From: an uncultured Oscillospiraceae bacterium
GTDB lineage: Bacteria; Bacillota; Clostridia; Oscillospirales; Acutalibacteraceae
Direction: 5' to 3'
NCBI GenBank assembly: GCA_900544375.1
Contig: UQUZ01000022.1
Location: 1-38,119 of the forward strand
Length of the DNA stretch: 38,119 nt
This document shows, piece after piece, positions 31,071 to 38,119 of the stretch. The position numbers were made by a program, and so were the translations under genes. How positions within the stretch are numbered: position 1 is the first letter of the stretch; every line of letters starts with the position of its first letter. The notes beneath the pieces were generated by a model. It saw only the letters and a list, made by a program, of their open reading frames with translations. It was not told where the DNA came from and did not search any database.

Positions 31071-33323
31071 TTATTTCCCCCTCCCGGCTACCGCCGTTTC
31101 CTTCTGCGCTTCTTGTTCCATTTGCTCCAGTTCGGCGCGCGCGCCGTCATACATCTTTTCAATCTCCGGATAGATCGTGCGGCTCACCCGCTCGTCGCGC
31201 ACAAGCTTCTGCGCGTCCTGATAGGGCTTCACCGTTGTATGGAAGAGCTGGAGCTCTTTTTCCGCCGCCTTCAAAGCCTTGGCTCGGGCGCGGCTCTCTT
31301 CCTTCGTTGTGTAGGGCATATCAAGTGCAGCATTCAACGTTGCCGGATTAGGCTCGCAGATACCATTGGGATAATTTTTGCGGATTTTTTTCGCCATCTT
31401 CAGCATGGCCTTTGCGCGCTTCATTTCATAAGTGCGTATCGTTTTTTCCTCTTTGGTTACGGCGGGCAGCATTTTGGCCTCCTCTAAGACGGTAGAATGA
31501 ATTCCGCTCAACTGTGTCAGGCCGATTGCAACAAGATCCTTCGCGCGCTCTACCCGGCGAATATTTTCCGGCTTTTGGAACTTCGTCAGTTCATCGATCA
31601 AGATCGGCACGGCTCTTTTCTGCTCCATCAGCTTTTTCCCCGCCTGCACGCTTGCGCGCGCCGCCCGGACGGCTTCCTTGTGCTTTGTTTTTGCCATCCT
31701 GCGCGCAGCCTTTGCCTCCTTGCGTGTGGCCGTTGCTATCTCCGGCTTTTCCACAGGCAGTGCTTTGGCTTCTTTGACCTTCGCCTTCAGCGCTTTTAAA
31801 TCAGGCGCCGGCGCATTGAGAATATCATAGCCCTCCCGAATGCCGTCAATCGCAATTACAATCTCCTCCGCGTTCAGGCAATCGTTTTCATAATCATCAA
31901 ACAGGGCGCGGTAGCGCAACACCTTGATGATATTGCGATGTTTCTCACGCGATAAGCTATAAAACGAGAAGGGAATCAAATTCATGATCGCGCCAACAAT
32001 GGAGAGCAGGCAGAGGATGTAAAACATCGTATTGCGCACATTCGGATCATAAAGGATATCGTAATTCGTCGTCAGCCCCATGCATTCATAAACATAGGGA
32101 ATCGCAAGGCCTGTCAGCATTGTAACCGGCGTGCCAATTAGGCCCGCGACGCCAAACATAAAATCCATGCGCTTGCCGCTGATATACTGCTGGTAATCCT
32201 TCACCTCAGAATGCATCGCCTGATTGTACACAATAGAAAGGGCATTGACAAGCGAATTTAAATACAGAAAGATGAAAAAGAGCAACGGAATCCGGAAGGT
32301 GAACGTCATCATGGTGACAAATAAAACATTCAATCCGTTATGTACCAGAAGCAGCGTCCGGTTGCCGAGTTTTTTCATCAGAAACGGTGTGATGACCATG
32401 GCAATACCGGAGGCACTGCCGAGCACAGTGGTCAAAAATGCGTAAGTCGTCATATCCTGCGTACCGTAAATATAAACCCAACCAAAGATCACGCCGCAGG
32501 CGCTCTCCAGAAAGCCGATCCAGCCGGCCACGGTGCGCAGCCACCAGTGTTTGTTCTTATAAATCTCCTTCACGCCTTCGAGCACGCCGACCTTCTGCAC
32601 ATAGCTCTGCGATGTGACGACGCGCTCCTTGCAGCCAAAAGCGGTAAAGAGATTCAGGCTGACGCCCAGCACCGCCATGGGGACGATGATGTAGCGATAC
32701 GTCCGGATATCCGTATAACCACCCGTTAGCTGAGAGAGCAGGGGAATGATAAAATACGCTACCGTGGGCGCAAACGAATAGATCAAGGAGTTGATCGCCA
32801 GCACCTTTGTGCGCTCTTCTGAATTCGGTGTGATCACGGTTTGCAGCTCACTGTAGGTATCTGTAAACATGGGCAAGACCATGCTGACCGTGATTGCAAA
32901 GGCAAAGGAAGCAATCAGCCTGCTGGTATACCCCATCGTTTCAAACGGCAAAAAGATAAAAATTGCGGTGAGCAACACAATCGGGAAGCCCATCAGGGCG
33001 ATATAGGGGCGGAAACGCCCGTAGCGGGTGCGGGTGTTATCCACAATTTTGCCGCGCAAAATGCAGAAAAAAATGCCCAGCACCGTTTGCACCATCGCCA
33101 TATATTGCAGGTGCATCGGGCGCAGGCCGAGCGTGGAGCCGAGCAGCGTGTTGCCCGCGGACAGGCTCAGATACCCGGTCATAATCATGACGAACTGCTG
33201 GCCCATCCCGCCGAGGCCAAGGTTAAGCACCTCTTTATAGGATACAAAATTTCCCTTGCCCGGCTTGCTCCAGTGGGATGTGACCTCCTTCACAGCGCCA
33301 ATCGCTGTGTCTTTGATATTCAT
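31071..33323 (-). CDS. GPH-family (MFS) sugar transporter with long charged C-terminal tail
   Basis: The first about 460 residues form a twelve-helix transporter. The GPH signature DNTRTRYGRFRPY follows helix 2, and further helices match sugar:cation symporters of the glycoside-pentoside-hexuronide family. After the last helix the protein continues about 280 residues into the cytoplasm. This tail is very rich in Lys, Glu, Ala and Arg and is predicted to be helical/coiled coil (KAKVKEAKALPVEK; RKEAKAARRMAKTKHKEAVRAAR). It does not resemble the IIA domain found on LacS. I chose the ATG at 33323 because GAGGGGG lies upstream of it. The substrate is unknown. Confidence 0.88.
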   Translation of the reverse strand: MNIKDTAIGAVKEVTSHWSKPGKGNFVSYKEVLNLGLGGMGQQFVMIMTGYLSLSAGNTLLGSTLGLRPMHLQYMAMVQTVLGIFFCILRGKIVDNTRTRYGRFRPYIALMGFPIVLLTAIFIFLPFETMGYTSRLIASFAFAITVSMVLPMFTDTYSELQTVITPNSEERTKVLAINSLIYSFAPTVAYFIIPLLSQLTGGYTDIRTYRYIIVPMAVLGVSLNLFTAFGCKERVVTSQSYVQKVGVLEGVKEIYKNKHWWLRTVAGWIGFLESACGVIFGWVYIYGTQDMTTYAFLTTVLGSASGIAMVITPFLMKKLGNRTLLLVHNGLNVLFVTMMTFTFRIPLLFFIFLYLNSLVNALSIVYNQAMHSEVKDYQQYISGKRMDFMFGVAGLIGTPVTMLTGLAIPYVYECMGLTTNYDILYDPNVRNTMFYILCLLSIVGAIMNLIPFSFYSLSREKHRNIIKVLRYRALFDDYENDCLNAEEIVIAIDGIREGYDILNAPAPDLKALKAKVKEAKALPVEKPEIATATRKEAKAARRMAKTKHKEAVRAARASVQAGKKLMEQKRAVPILIDELTKFQKPENIRRVERAKDLVAIGLTQLSGIHSTVLEEAKMLPAVTKEEKTIRTYEMKRAKAMLKMAKKIRKNYPNGICEPNPATLNAALDMPYTTKEESRARAKALKAAEKELQLFHTTVKPYQDAQKLVRDERVSRTIYPEIEKMYDGARAELEQMEQEAQKETAVAGRGK

Positions 33324-33369
33324 ACCTTCTTGATTCCCCCTCATAAATTGTTGAAAATACCTCTTATAC

Positions 33370-33397
33370 TTTATATGATCTCGATCTTTTTTGTCAA
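33370..33397 (-). promoter_or_regulatory. sigma-A promoter of the GPH transporter operon
   Basis: TTGACA (33397-33392), a 16-bp spacer and TATAAA (33375-33370) on the minus strand, about 50 bp before the start codon. Confidence 0.75.
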
Positions 33398-33406
33398 TCC
33401 TTACAG

Positions 33407-33422
33407 AAGTGATGTTTCACTT
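33407..33422. promoter_or_regulatory. Inverted repeat next to the GPH promoter (candidate operator)
   Basis: AAGTGA-tgtt-TCACTT is a 6-bp inverted repeat 10 bp upstream of the -35 element, a common site for an activator. The rest of 33423-33483 is AT-rich and has no gene. Confidence 0.4.
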
Positions 33423-33483
33423 TGCATCATATTTTCGAATTGAAAACTAATTATGTGATAATTCGTTACATTAAATAAGACTA

Positions 33484-33528
33484 AAAGAACCTGTTATAAA
33501 ATGCAGAGCATTTTATAACAGGTTCTTT
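33484..33528 (-). terminator. 21-bp perfect terminator hairpin
   Basis: AAAGAACCTGTTATAAAATGC (its two halves at 33484-33504 and 33508-33528) is perfectly paired around a 3-nt loop. It ends the leftward phosphoesterase transcript about 230 bp past its stop. Nothing else was seen in 33529-33756. Confidence 0.82.
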
Positions 33529-33756
33529 AAAAATTCGGTATTTACCCTCCATAAATTAGTGGACAGGAGCAGCAGCTGTTTTCAACTAACGGGCTATCGT
33601 TGCAGGATGACAAGGCCACAGGCCGGCGCAAGCTGAGCCCGAGAACACAGTCAGTGTGCGCCTGGAAACCTTTGGCGGCGTTATCCCCCTATTCACTGGC
33701 ATTACGAAAAATGCTTGAATTCCCATGCGCCCATAGTGCCTTTCTGGTCAAAGCAG

Positions 33757-35409
33757 TTATTCCTTCGCTTTCTTGGCAAACCGAAGCTGATTGACTAAAA
33801 AGCCAGCCGGCAGCAAGACGATCAAAAATGGAAGTAAAAGCACAAGGCAAAGCGCGGCAAGCAGCACGGCTGGAACCCCTTTGCGGCTCGGCCGTATTGT
33901 ATCCGGATATTGCTCCGGCAGCGGAAGCGGGCGCGCCTTTTTTGCCGCCTCCCGCAGCGCGACCGCCTCCGGATCGCCTGCATCAGCAACCGGATAGATG
34001 GGCAGCACTGCTTTTTCGTCGCAGACGCCGGCGTTATAAAGCAGCGGCTCCACTAGGGAACGCACACTGTTCGCCCCCTTGACCAGCTTGCCAAGGTTGA
34101 TATGTAACGCCCGGAGAATGGAATCAATGATATTCAGCATCCCGCAGGTGATTTTATAGTATGGCGTATCGGGCGTGTAGGGGGCGTCTCCGCCATAGAG
34201 GCCAAGCACGAGAGAGATGATGAAATCAAGCGCCTTTTCCTCCTTGATCGAAGCGTAATCCGCCTTGGAGAGGCCTGTTTCCGCCCGCGTCCAGTTCCCC
34301 ACCGTACCGATCTTCAGGTTGGCGAGAAACTTGGCCGGGCCTTTGATCAGCCATCCGATCCTGTAGCTGAGCTTCTTTTTCACGCTGAAGGCCGTGGCCA
34401 TATCGGCAAATCGATTGATATCCGATCCCGCGGCAAGAATCACATCGCGGATCATGCCGATAAACTGCGTTTCAAAATGCTCCTGTAAGGTACGCCCCCC
34501 AAAATTGAGCGCTACGGGTTCGGTAATGAAGTCGGAGGATAGCCGGACCTCCCCTACCGCCGGGTCAAGCGTGAGCATCCGGATCGTGCCGGGATACCCG
34601 CAGAGGGCGGGAGTGCTCAGATCATAAAAAATATTTCCCGCCTCGCTGATGGCATAGGAGACGTCCTGAATATGCGAATGCCCGGTCAGCATGAACTGGA
34701 TGCCAAGATCCGCGCACTGCTGCACGCGCTTTTCATGGCCGCCCATCATATCCCCCGCCCCGATGATTGAATAAAACGGCGAAGGGGACAGCATGGGGTG
34801 ATGCGTCATGGCGATGATAAACTGCCCCTCCTCCCTTGCCTTGCGCGCCTGCTCGGCAATCCAGGCGAAGCATTCCTCAGAGAAACCGCTCTTCCCTGCT
34901 CCGTTAGAATCGTCATTCAGCGCAAAAAGCCGATACCCCTCCGCCAGTTGGACAATGTAGCTCATGCTCTCCCGGTGCACGGCGATCGCCTCGTCCGGCC
35001 CAAAGGGGCGGTACAGCTCCCATAGCTCTTCCCTATGCAAGGCGGGCGCCTTGACCTTTTCGTCGCCCACATAGCCGTCCGTCTCGCCGGAATCCTGATA
35101 ATCGTGCGTCGCGGTGATCACATAGACGCGTTTGCCGGCCTCCTTCAGCGTATTCAGTAGGGCAATGCATTCCCGATGGCTCTCCACCTCGCCGTTGTTG
35201 GTGGTATCGCCGGAGACGAGCACAATGTCGCTCCTGTCATCCTTGGCGATCTGGCGGAAGGCGGCCTCCAGCACCTCGGGGCACTCCGCGAGCAGCTTCT
35301 GACTTTTGGCGTTGGCCGCCTCGTACGCTTTGCCGGAAGTGCCGGTCTTTTTGGAATAATAATGGATATCGGAAACGACCGTCAGGGTCAATGGGGTCTG
35401 TTCTGCCAT
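33757..35409 (-). CDS. Calcineurin-like phosphoesterase, C-terminally membrane-anchored
   Basis: The 550-residue protein has the full metallophosphoesterase metal-binding set: DIH (14-16), GDTTNNG (67-73, the GDxxxxG motif), THD (101-103), THHP (202-205) and GHSH (243-246). The middle part (about 300-480) is unassigned. One transmembrane helix near the C terminus (about 505-535) is followed by a basic tail. There is no signal peptide, so the enzyme domain should face the cytoplasm, attached to the membrane. The substrate is unknown. GGGAGG precedes the ATG. Confidence 0.9.
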   Translation of the reverse strand: MAEQTPLTLTVVSDIHYYSKKTGTSGKAYEAANAKSQKLLAECPEVLEAAFRQIAKDDRSDIVLVSGDTTNNGEVESHRECIALLNTLKEAGKRVYVITATHDYQDSGETDGYVGDEKVKAPALHREELWELYRPFGPDEAIAVHRESMSYIVQLAEGYRLFALNDDSNGAGKSGFSEECFAWIAEQARKAREEGQFIIAMTHHPMLSPSPFYSIIGAGDMMGGHEKRVQQCADLGIQFMLTGHSHIQDVSYAISEAGNIFYDLSTPALCGYPGTIRMLTLDPAVGEVRLSSDFITEPVALNFGGRTLQEHFETQFIGMIRDVILAAGSDINRFADMATAFSVKKKLSYRIGWLIKGPAKFLANLKIGTVGNWTRAETGLSKADYASIKEEKALDFIISLVLGLYGGDAPYTPDTPYYKITCGMLNIIDSILRALHINLGKLVKGANSVRSLVEPLLYNAGVCDEKAVLPIYPVADAGDPEAVALREAAKKARPLPLPEQYPDTIRPSRKGVPAVLLAALCLVLLLPFLIVLLPAGFLVNQLRFAKKAKE

Positions 35410-35441
35410 ATGGATGCCTCCCGTTTGAAATCGATACTTTC

Positions 35442-35470
35442 AGTATAGGAGGCCGCCGCATTTGTGTCAA
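35442..35470 (-). promoter_or_regulatory. sigma-A promoter of the phosphoesterase gene
   Basis: TTGACA (35470-35465), a 17-bp spacer and TATACT (35447-35442) on the minus strand. Confidence 0.85.
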
Positions 35471-35477
35471 GAAAAAA

Positions 35478-35491
35478 CGCAAACGTTTTCG
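35478..35491. promoter_or_regulatory. cre-like or LacI-type operator candidate
   Basis: The site centres on the palindrome AAACGTTT, flanked by CG on both sides with one mismatched position, directly upstream of the phosphoesterase -35. It is a partial match to the catabolite-control (cre) consensus. The stretch 35492-35705 has a GC hairpin (GCCGCGC/GCGCGGC, 35545-35571) but no gene. Confidence 0.3.
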
Positions 35492-35705
35492 GAATCGAAA
35501 CATGCTTTCCCGCGTTTTGAGCTTGGGAGAGGGATGGGGATCAGGCCGCGCAGGGATATATACCGCGCGGCATGAGCGCATTCCTCCACATCCTTGATTC
35601 AAAACTACCCTCAAAATGCAGTCGCGTCAGCGAAACTAGGCACTCTGCTTCCTTCTGAATCATACCTCCCAGCCACACCGCTCAAAAAAACGATTCAAGC
35701 GCTTA

Positions 35706-35748
35706 ACTTTTGGCTAACATAAGTGTTGTAATTTTGTTAGCCAAAAGT
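35706..35748 (+). promoter_or_regulatory. 13-bp perfect inverted repeat before the RHH gene
   Basis: ACTTTTGGCTAAC (35706-35718) and GTTAGCCAAAAGT (35736-35748) are separated by 17 bp and end 1 bp before the GGAGG ribosome site. It can be an operator for the encoded DNA-binding protein or an mRNA hairpin limiting translation. A weak promoter (TTAACT, 17 bp, TTGTAA) overlaps it. Confidence 0.7.
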
Positions 35749-35761
35749 AGGAGGTGAAAAA

Positions 35762-35928
35762 TTGGCTGCCAAAATGGGGTGTCCGACCGACAGTCCCAAA
35801 ATCAGCCGCGTGACTGCTCGAATCGATATCGACACAAAAAAATACTTGATCAATACTGTAAAAAACACAATATCAATCAAGCAGAAGCAGTCCGCCGCGC
35901 AATTTTGAAACTGTTGGAAGACGTATAA
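35762..35928 (+). CDS. Ribbon-helix-helix regulator requiring a -1 frameshift (or broken)
   Basis: From a TTG at 35762 (GGAGG 7 nt upstream) the frame encodes the RHH beta-strand RVTARIDIDTKK. It then reads into unrelated sequence and stops at 35908. The rest of an Arc/CopG-type fold, LDQYCKKHNINQAEAVRRAILKLLEDV, continues in the -1 frame to the stop at 35928. The switch falls on seven A residues (35836-35842), read A-AAA-AAA in frame, a classic slippery site. A -1 slip, or RNA-polymerase slippage to eight A, gives a 55-residue intact DNA-binding protein. A one-base loss or sequencing error in the A run is the alternative. Confidence 0.75.
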
Positions 35929-35999
35929 TCGAGCATGGAGAAGCAGCACCCAGAGCAAAAGGATATGCCGCTTCCCCCCGGTACGGTCGCCTCGAAGAC

Positions 36000-36029
36000 G
36001 AAAGCACATAAAGACGTGCTTTCCTTTTT
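36000..36029 (+). terminator. Terminator of the RHH gene
   Basis: GAAAGCAC-ataaagac-GTGCTTTC, followed by CTTTTT, 72 bp past the RHH stop. Its presence argues against a gene in the frame 35935-36243. Confidence 0.72.
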
Positions 36030-36119
36030 CAAGTACCTATCTCTTGAAAAAATGAAAGGAAGCGGCTCACATCCCGTCAAAGACACAGCCACTTCCAGTA
36101 CCGCCAATGCCAAAGGCAT

Positions 36120-36153
36120 TTTGCAGCATAAACATCATACCATATGCTGCAAA
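36120..36153 (+). promoter_or_regulatory. Leader hairpin before the DUF6809 gene
   Basis: TTTGCAGCATA pairs with TATGCTGCAAA around a 12-nt loop, 27 bp upstream of the AAAGGAG site of the next gene. It has no T-run, so it is a possible leader control element. Confidence 0.5.
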
Positions 36154-36193
36154 CCCTTTCAAGCATTGCGGCGATTGAAAGGAGATCATTATT

Positions 36194-36487
36194 ATGCAAA
36201 GCATTCTGGAAGCGCTCTATTACGGAAACTTATGCCCCAGTGAAAAACCACCCATCCCCGGTTCGGACACCGAAAAAGACCAGGCCGCTTACTATGATTT
36301 CGCCCTGCAATTGGAGCAATCGCTCAACGGAAAAGAAAAGGAATTGTTTGTAGCCTTTGCACAGGCCAACCAGAAGCTATGCGAGCACTCCTGCTGCGAA
36401 TATTTTTCCGAAGGCTTCCGTCTCTACGCCCAGATGATGCTGGAGGTCATGCAGGGCGATCTCATACTGACCTCGCTGCGCGCTTGA
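36194..36487 (+). CDS. DUF6809-like small helical protein
   Basis: The 97-residue protein begins MQSILEALYYGNLCPSE, the signature start of a small uncharacterised Clostridia family (DUF6809). Helices with heptad-like spacing follow (DFALQLEQSLNGKEKELFVAFAQANQKL) and a CEHSCCEYFSEGFRLYAQMMLEVM segment containing the family's F-x-x-G-F-R-L-G/Y-A-x-x-M motif. It is predicted to be cytosolic; function unknown. The family often lies near mobile or regulatory loci and shows up in multiple copies. AAAGGAG is 9 nt upstream of the ATG. Confidence 0.85.
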   Translation: MQSILEALYYGNLCPSEKPPIPGSDTEKDQAAYYDFALQLEQSLNGKEKELFVAFAQANQKLCEHSCCEYFSEGFRLYAQMMLEVMQGDLILTSLRA

Positions 36488-36497
36488 AAGAAAAACA

Positions 36498-36545
36498 GGG
36501 CTGTTGCGAACGGCGAAAAGCTACCGTTTGCAACAGCCCCTTTTT
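36498..36545 (+). terminator. Strong terminator after the DUF6809 gene
   Basis: GGGCTGTTGCGAACGG (36498-36513) pairs with CCGTTTGCAACAGCCC (36524-36539), one G-T wobble, then CTTTTT. The stretch 36546-36764 shows nothing further. Confidence 0.9.
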
Positions 36546-36764
36546 GGGGCGCTTACGTGTTTCGTTCCCGTCTCTGCAAGGCGGAACGTTTTGCCCAGGT
36601 TTCGTCAAATTCTCGTTCTTTAAATGAGTAGGGGCAAAATTTCCAGCTTGAAATCATTATTTTTAAACCGTGATCCACCTTTTATTTTGATTTCCCGCTG
36701 TGTCTAAAGAATATGCCATCAGGAAAAAATGCCGTGACGAAGTTACAAAATCAATAATCGTCTA

Positions 36765-38119
36765 TTATTTTATGGGAAGGCCGCAAGGGTACGCCGGGCG
36801 ATGGTCCTCCCGCTCATGTATGACGATCTGGTAGAACCGGTAGCCGCCGGAGAGGTTGTAGCATTCAAAGCCGTTTTGCATGAGAATCCGGCAGGCAAGA
36901 TAGCTGCGCAACCCGCTGTGGCAATTCACATAGATTGGTTTACCGCGTTCCAGCTCAGGCAGCCGTTCGCGCAATTCATCCAGCGGGAGGTTGACCGCCC
37001 CCTCGATATGCCCTCTTCCGTACTCCGCCGGGGTGCGCGTATCGAGCAGGATGACGCTGCCATCGCGCGGCAGGGCCTCAACATCGTGCCAATGGTATTG
37101 CCGCACAAGGCCGGAACGGACGTTTTCGATCACATACCCAGCCATATTGACCGGATCCTTCGCGGAGGAATACGGCGGGGCATAGGAAAGCTCCAGCTCT
37201 GTGAGCGCTTCGCCGGTCATCCCCATCCGCACGGCGGCGGCCAGCACGTCGATGCGCTTATCCACCCCTTCAAAGCCCACGATCTGCGCGCCGAGCAGCC
37301 TGCCCGTTTCCGGGGAAAAGAGCGTTTTCACCGTCATATTGGTCGCGCCGGGATAATACGTTGCATGCGAGGCGGAAAAGGTAACCGTTTTGTCAAACGC
37401 AATCCCCGCAGCGCGCGCTGCCGCCTCGTTAAGGCCGGTTGCCGCCACAGTCATATCGAAAAGCTTCAAAACCGAAGAGCCCTGCACGCCATGGTAGCGG
37501 CTCTCTCGCCCGCAGATTTGATCTGCCGCGATACGCCCCTGCTTATTGGCGGGCCCGGCAAGCGCGGCAAGCGTTTTCTCCCCAGAGACGAAGTGCACGC
37601 TTTCCACCGCGTCCCCCACCGCGTAAATATCCTGGTCTGAGGTCTGCATCCGGTCGTTGACGGCAATGGAGCCCCTGACGCCGAGCGCGAGCCCGGCCGC
37701 CCTCGCCAGAGCGGTATCCGGCGCAACGCCGAGCGCCAAGATCACAAAATCGGCGGATACGGAATCGCCGCTTTCCAGCCTGACGCGCAGCCCTGCTTCG
37801 TTCGAGGTAAAACCAGCGACTGTCTCACCCAAGCGAAGATTGACGCCCTTCTCGCGCAGGTAGGCATGAACGCTACACGCCATATCAGAATCAAGCGGGG
37901 CCATCACCTGCTCCATGCGCTCGACGATAGTCGTCTCGATCCCCTGCTGGGTCAGGTTCTTCGGCGAGTTATAAATAGAGTTCGCCAGATTGGTCCAGGC
38001 AGCCTGTACCACCGGATCATCAACGCCATAACGGGCTTTTACATACTCCTTCAGCCACTCTTCCTTCGTGAACCGGTCGGGACGCCAAGGCAGCTCCATC
38101 ACCAGCTCGTACATCACCG
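36765..38119 (-). CDS. Chimeric ORF: GH89 fragment fused to CoA-disulfide reductase-rhodanese (5' end outside window)
   Basis: Counting from the valine codon at 38117, residues 1-59 match alpha-N-acetylglucosaminidase (GH89): YELVMELPWRP, WLKEYVKARYG, AWTNLANSIYN, QQG. From residue 60 the protein abruptly becomes the second half of a CoA-disulfide reductase-type flavoenzyme: IETTIVERMEQVMAPLDSDMA, the FAD-binding DIYAVGDAVE, and a dimerisation domain. A rhodanese domain follows, with its catalytic Cys in VNCHSGLRS. The N-terminal FAD-binding half and active-site Cys of the reductase are missing. The join (near 37940) keeps the frame. It could be a real deletion fusion or a chimeric assembly join; the rhodanese and reductase parts by themselves are normal. 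Confidence 0.82.
   Translation of the reverse strand, partial: VMYELVMELPWRPDRFTKEEWLKEYVKARYGVDDPVVQAAWTNLANSIYNSPKNLTQQGIETTIVERMEQVMAPLDSDMACSVHAYLREKGVNLRLGETVAGFTSNEAGLRVRLESGDSVSADFVILALGVAPDTALARAAGLALGVRGSIAVNDRMQTSDQDIYAVGDAVESVHFVSGEKTLAALAGPANKQGRIAADQICGRESRYHGVQGSSVLKLFDMTVAATGLNEAAARAAGIAFDKTVTFSASHATYYPGATNMTVKTLFSPETGRLLGAQIVGFEGVDKRIDVLAAAVRMGMTGEALTELELSYAPPYSSAKDPVNMAGYVIENVRSGLVRQYHWHDVEALPRDGSVILLDTRTPAEYGRGHIEGAVNLPLDELRERLPELERGKPIYVNCHSGLRSYLACRILMQNGFECYNLSGGYRFYQIVIHEREDHRPAYPCGLPIK

Noticed and set aside
35935..36243. 102-residue rightward ORF
   Set aside because: It contains two hairpins, one a terminator with a T-run, and overlaps the ribosome site and start of the DUF6809 gene; composition is not protein-like.
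1..38119. CRISPR array or insertion sequence
   Set aside because: No regularly spaced repeats and no transposase were found in the window.

Overview
The window looks like the chromosome of a spore-forming, gut-type clostridium (Firmicutes; Oscillospirales/Ruminococcaceae-like, inferred from gene content). The evidence is sporulation genes (yunB, cotJABC), Gram-positive housekeeping genes (ylmH, yerC-type regulator, murC, hslO), class I lysyl-tRNA synthetase, a GH110 alpha-galactosidase, clean sigma-A type promoters and AAGGAG-type ribosome binding sites.

Layout. 1-137: two tRNA genes (Asp partial, Val) behind a good promoter. 357-2353: leftward operon of a TrpR-like regulator, a methyltransferase and hslO. 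2677-4410: ylmH and a second methyltransferase. 4692-10604: leftward lysS (class I, with an extra C-terminal tRNA-binding domain), a DUF1015 gene and GH110. 10901-23270: sporulation locus, yunB divergent from cotJA-cotJB-cotJC. 23782-25835: murC and a lipoprotein. 26083-29973: an ABC cassette headed by a small secreted protein. 30208-33323: a GPH-type transporter with a long charged tail plus a lipoprotein. 33757-35409: a tail-anchored phosphoesterase. 35762-36487: a frameshifted ribbon-helix-helix gene and a DUF6809 gene. 36765-end: an odd GH89/CoA-disulfide-reductase/rhodanese fusion running off the window.

The main discovery candidate is at 12406-22760. cotJC, encoding the manganese-catalase-like spore coat protein, is cut in two by a 10,355-bp element. 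Removing exactly this stretch by crossover at a shared GA dinucleotide joins codon 32 (Pro) to an Asp codon and restores an uninterrupted 201-residue CotJC with all its metal ligands. The element carries a large serine recombinase ending 14 bp from the left junction, preceded by an overlapping 50-residue ORF (candidate directionality factor). This is the architecture of skin-like developmental intervening elements. It carries no recognisable phage genes. Its cargo is a leftward operon, starting at a near-consensus sigma-A promoter, for surface proteins: a single-pass membrane protein, a 1353-residue secreted protein, four small paralogous secreted beta-rich proteins, and a membrane-anchored repeat protein. 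The giant protein ends in the same module as the four small ones, which suggests a common assembly. That point is inference.

Working model: in growing cells the element stays in place and expresses its surface operon. In the sporulating mother cell the recombinase could excise it and so switch on CotJC. The sequence shows the split gene, the att-like junctions and the recombinase. Excision, its timing and the cargo function are not shown.
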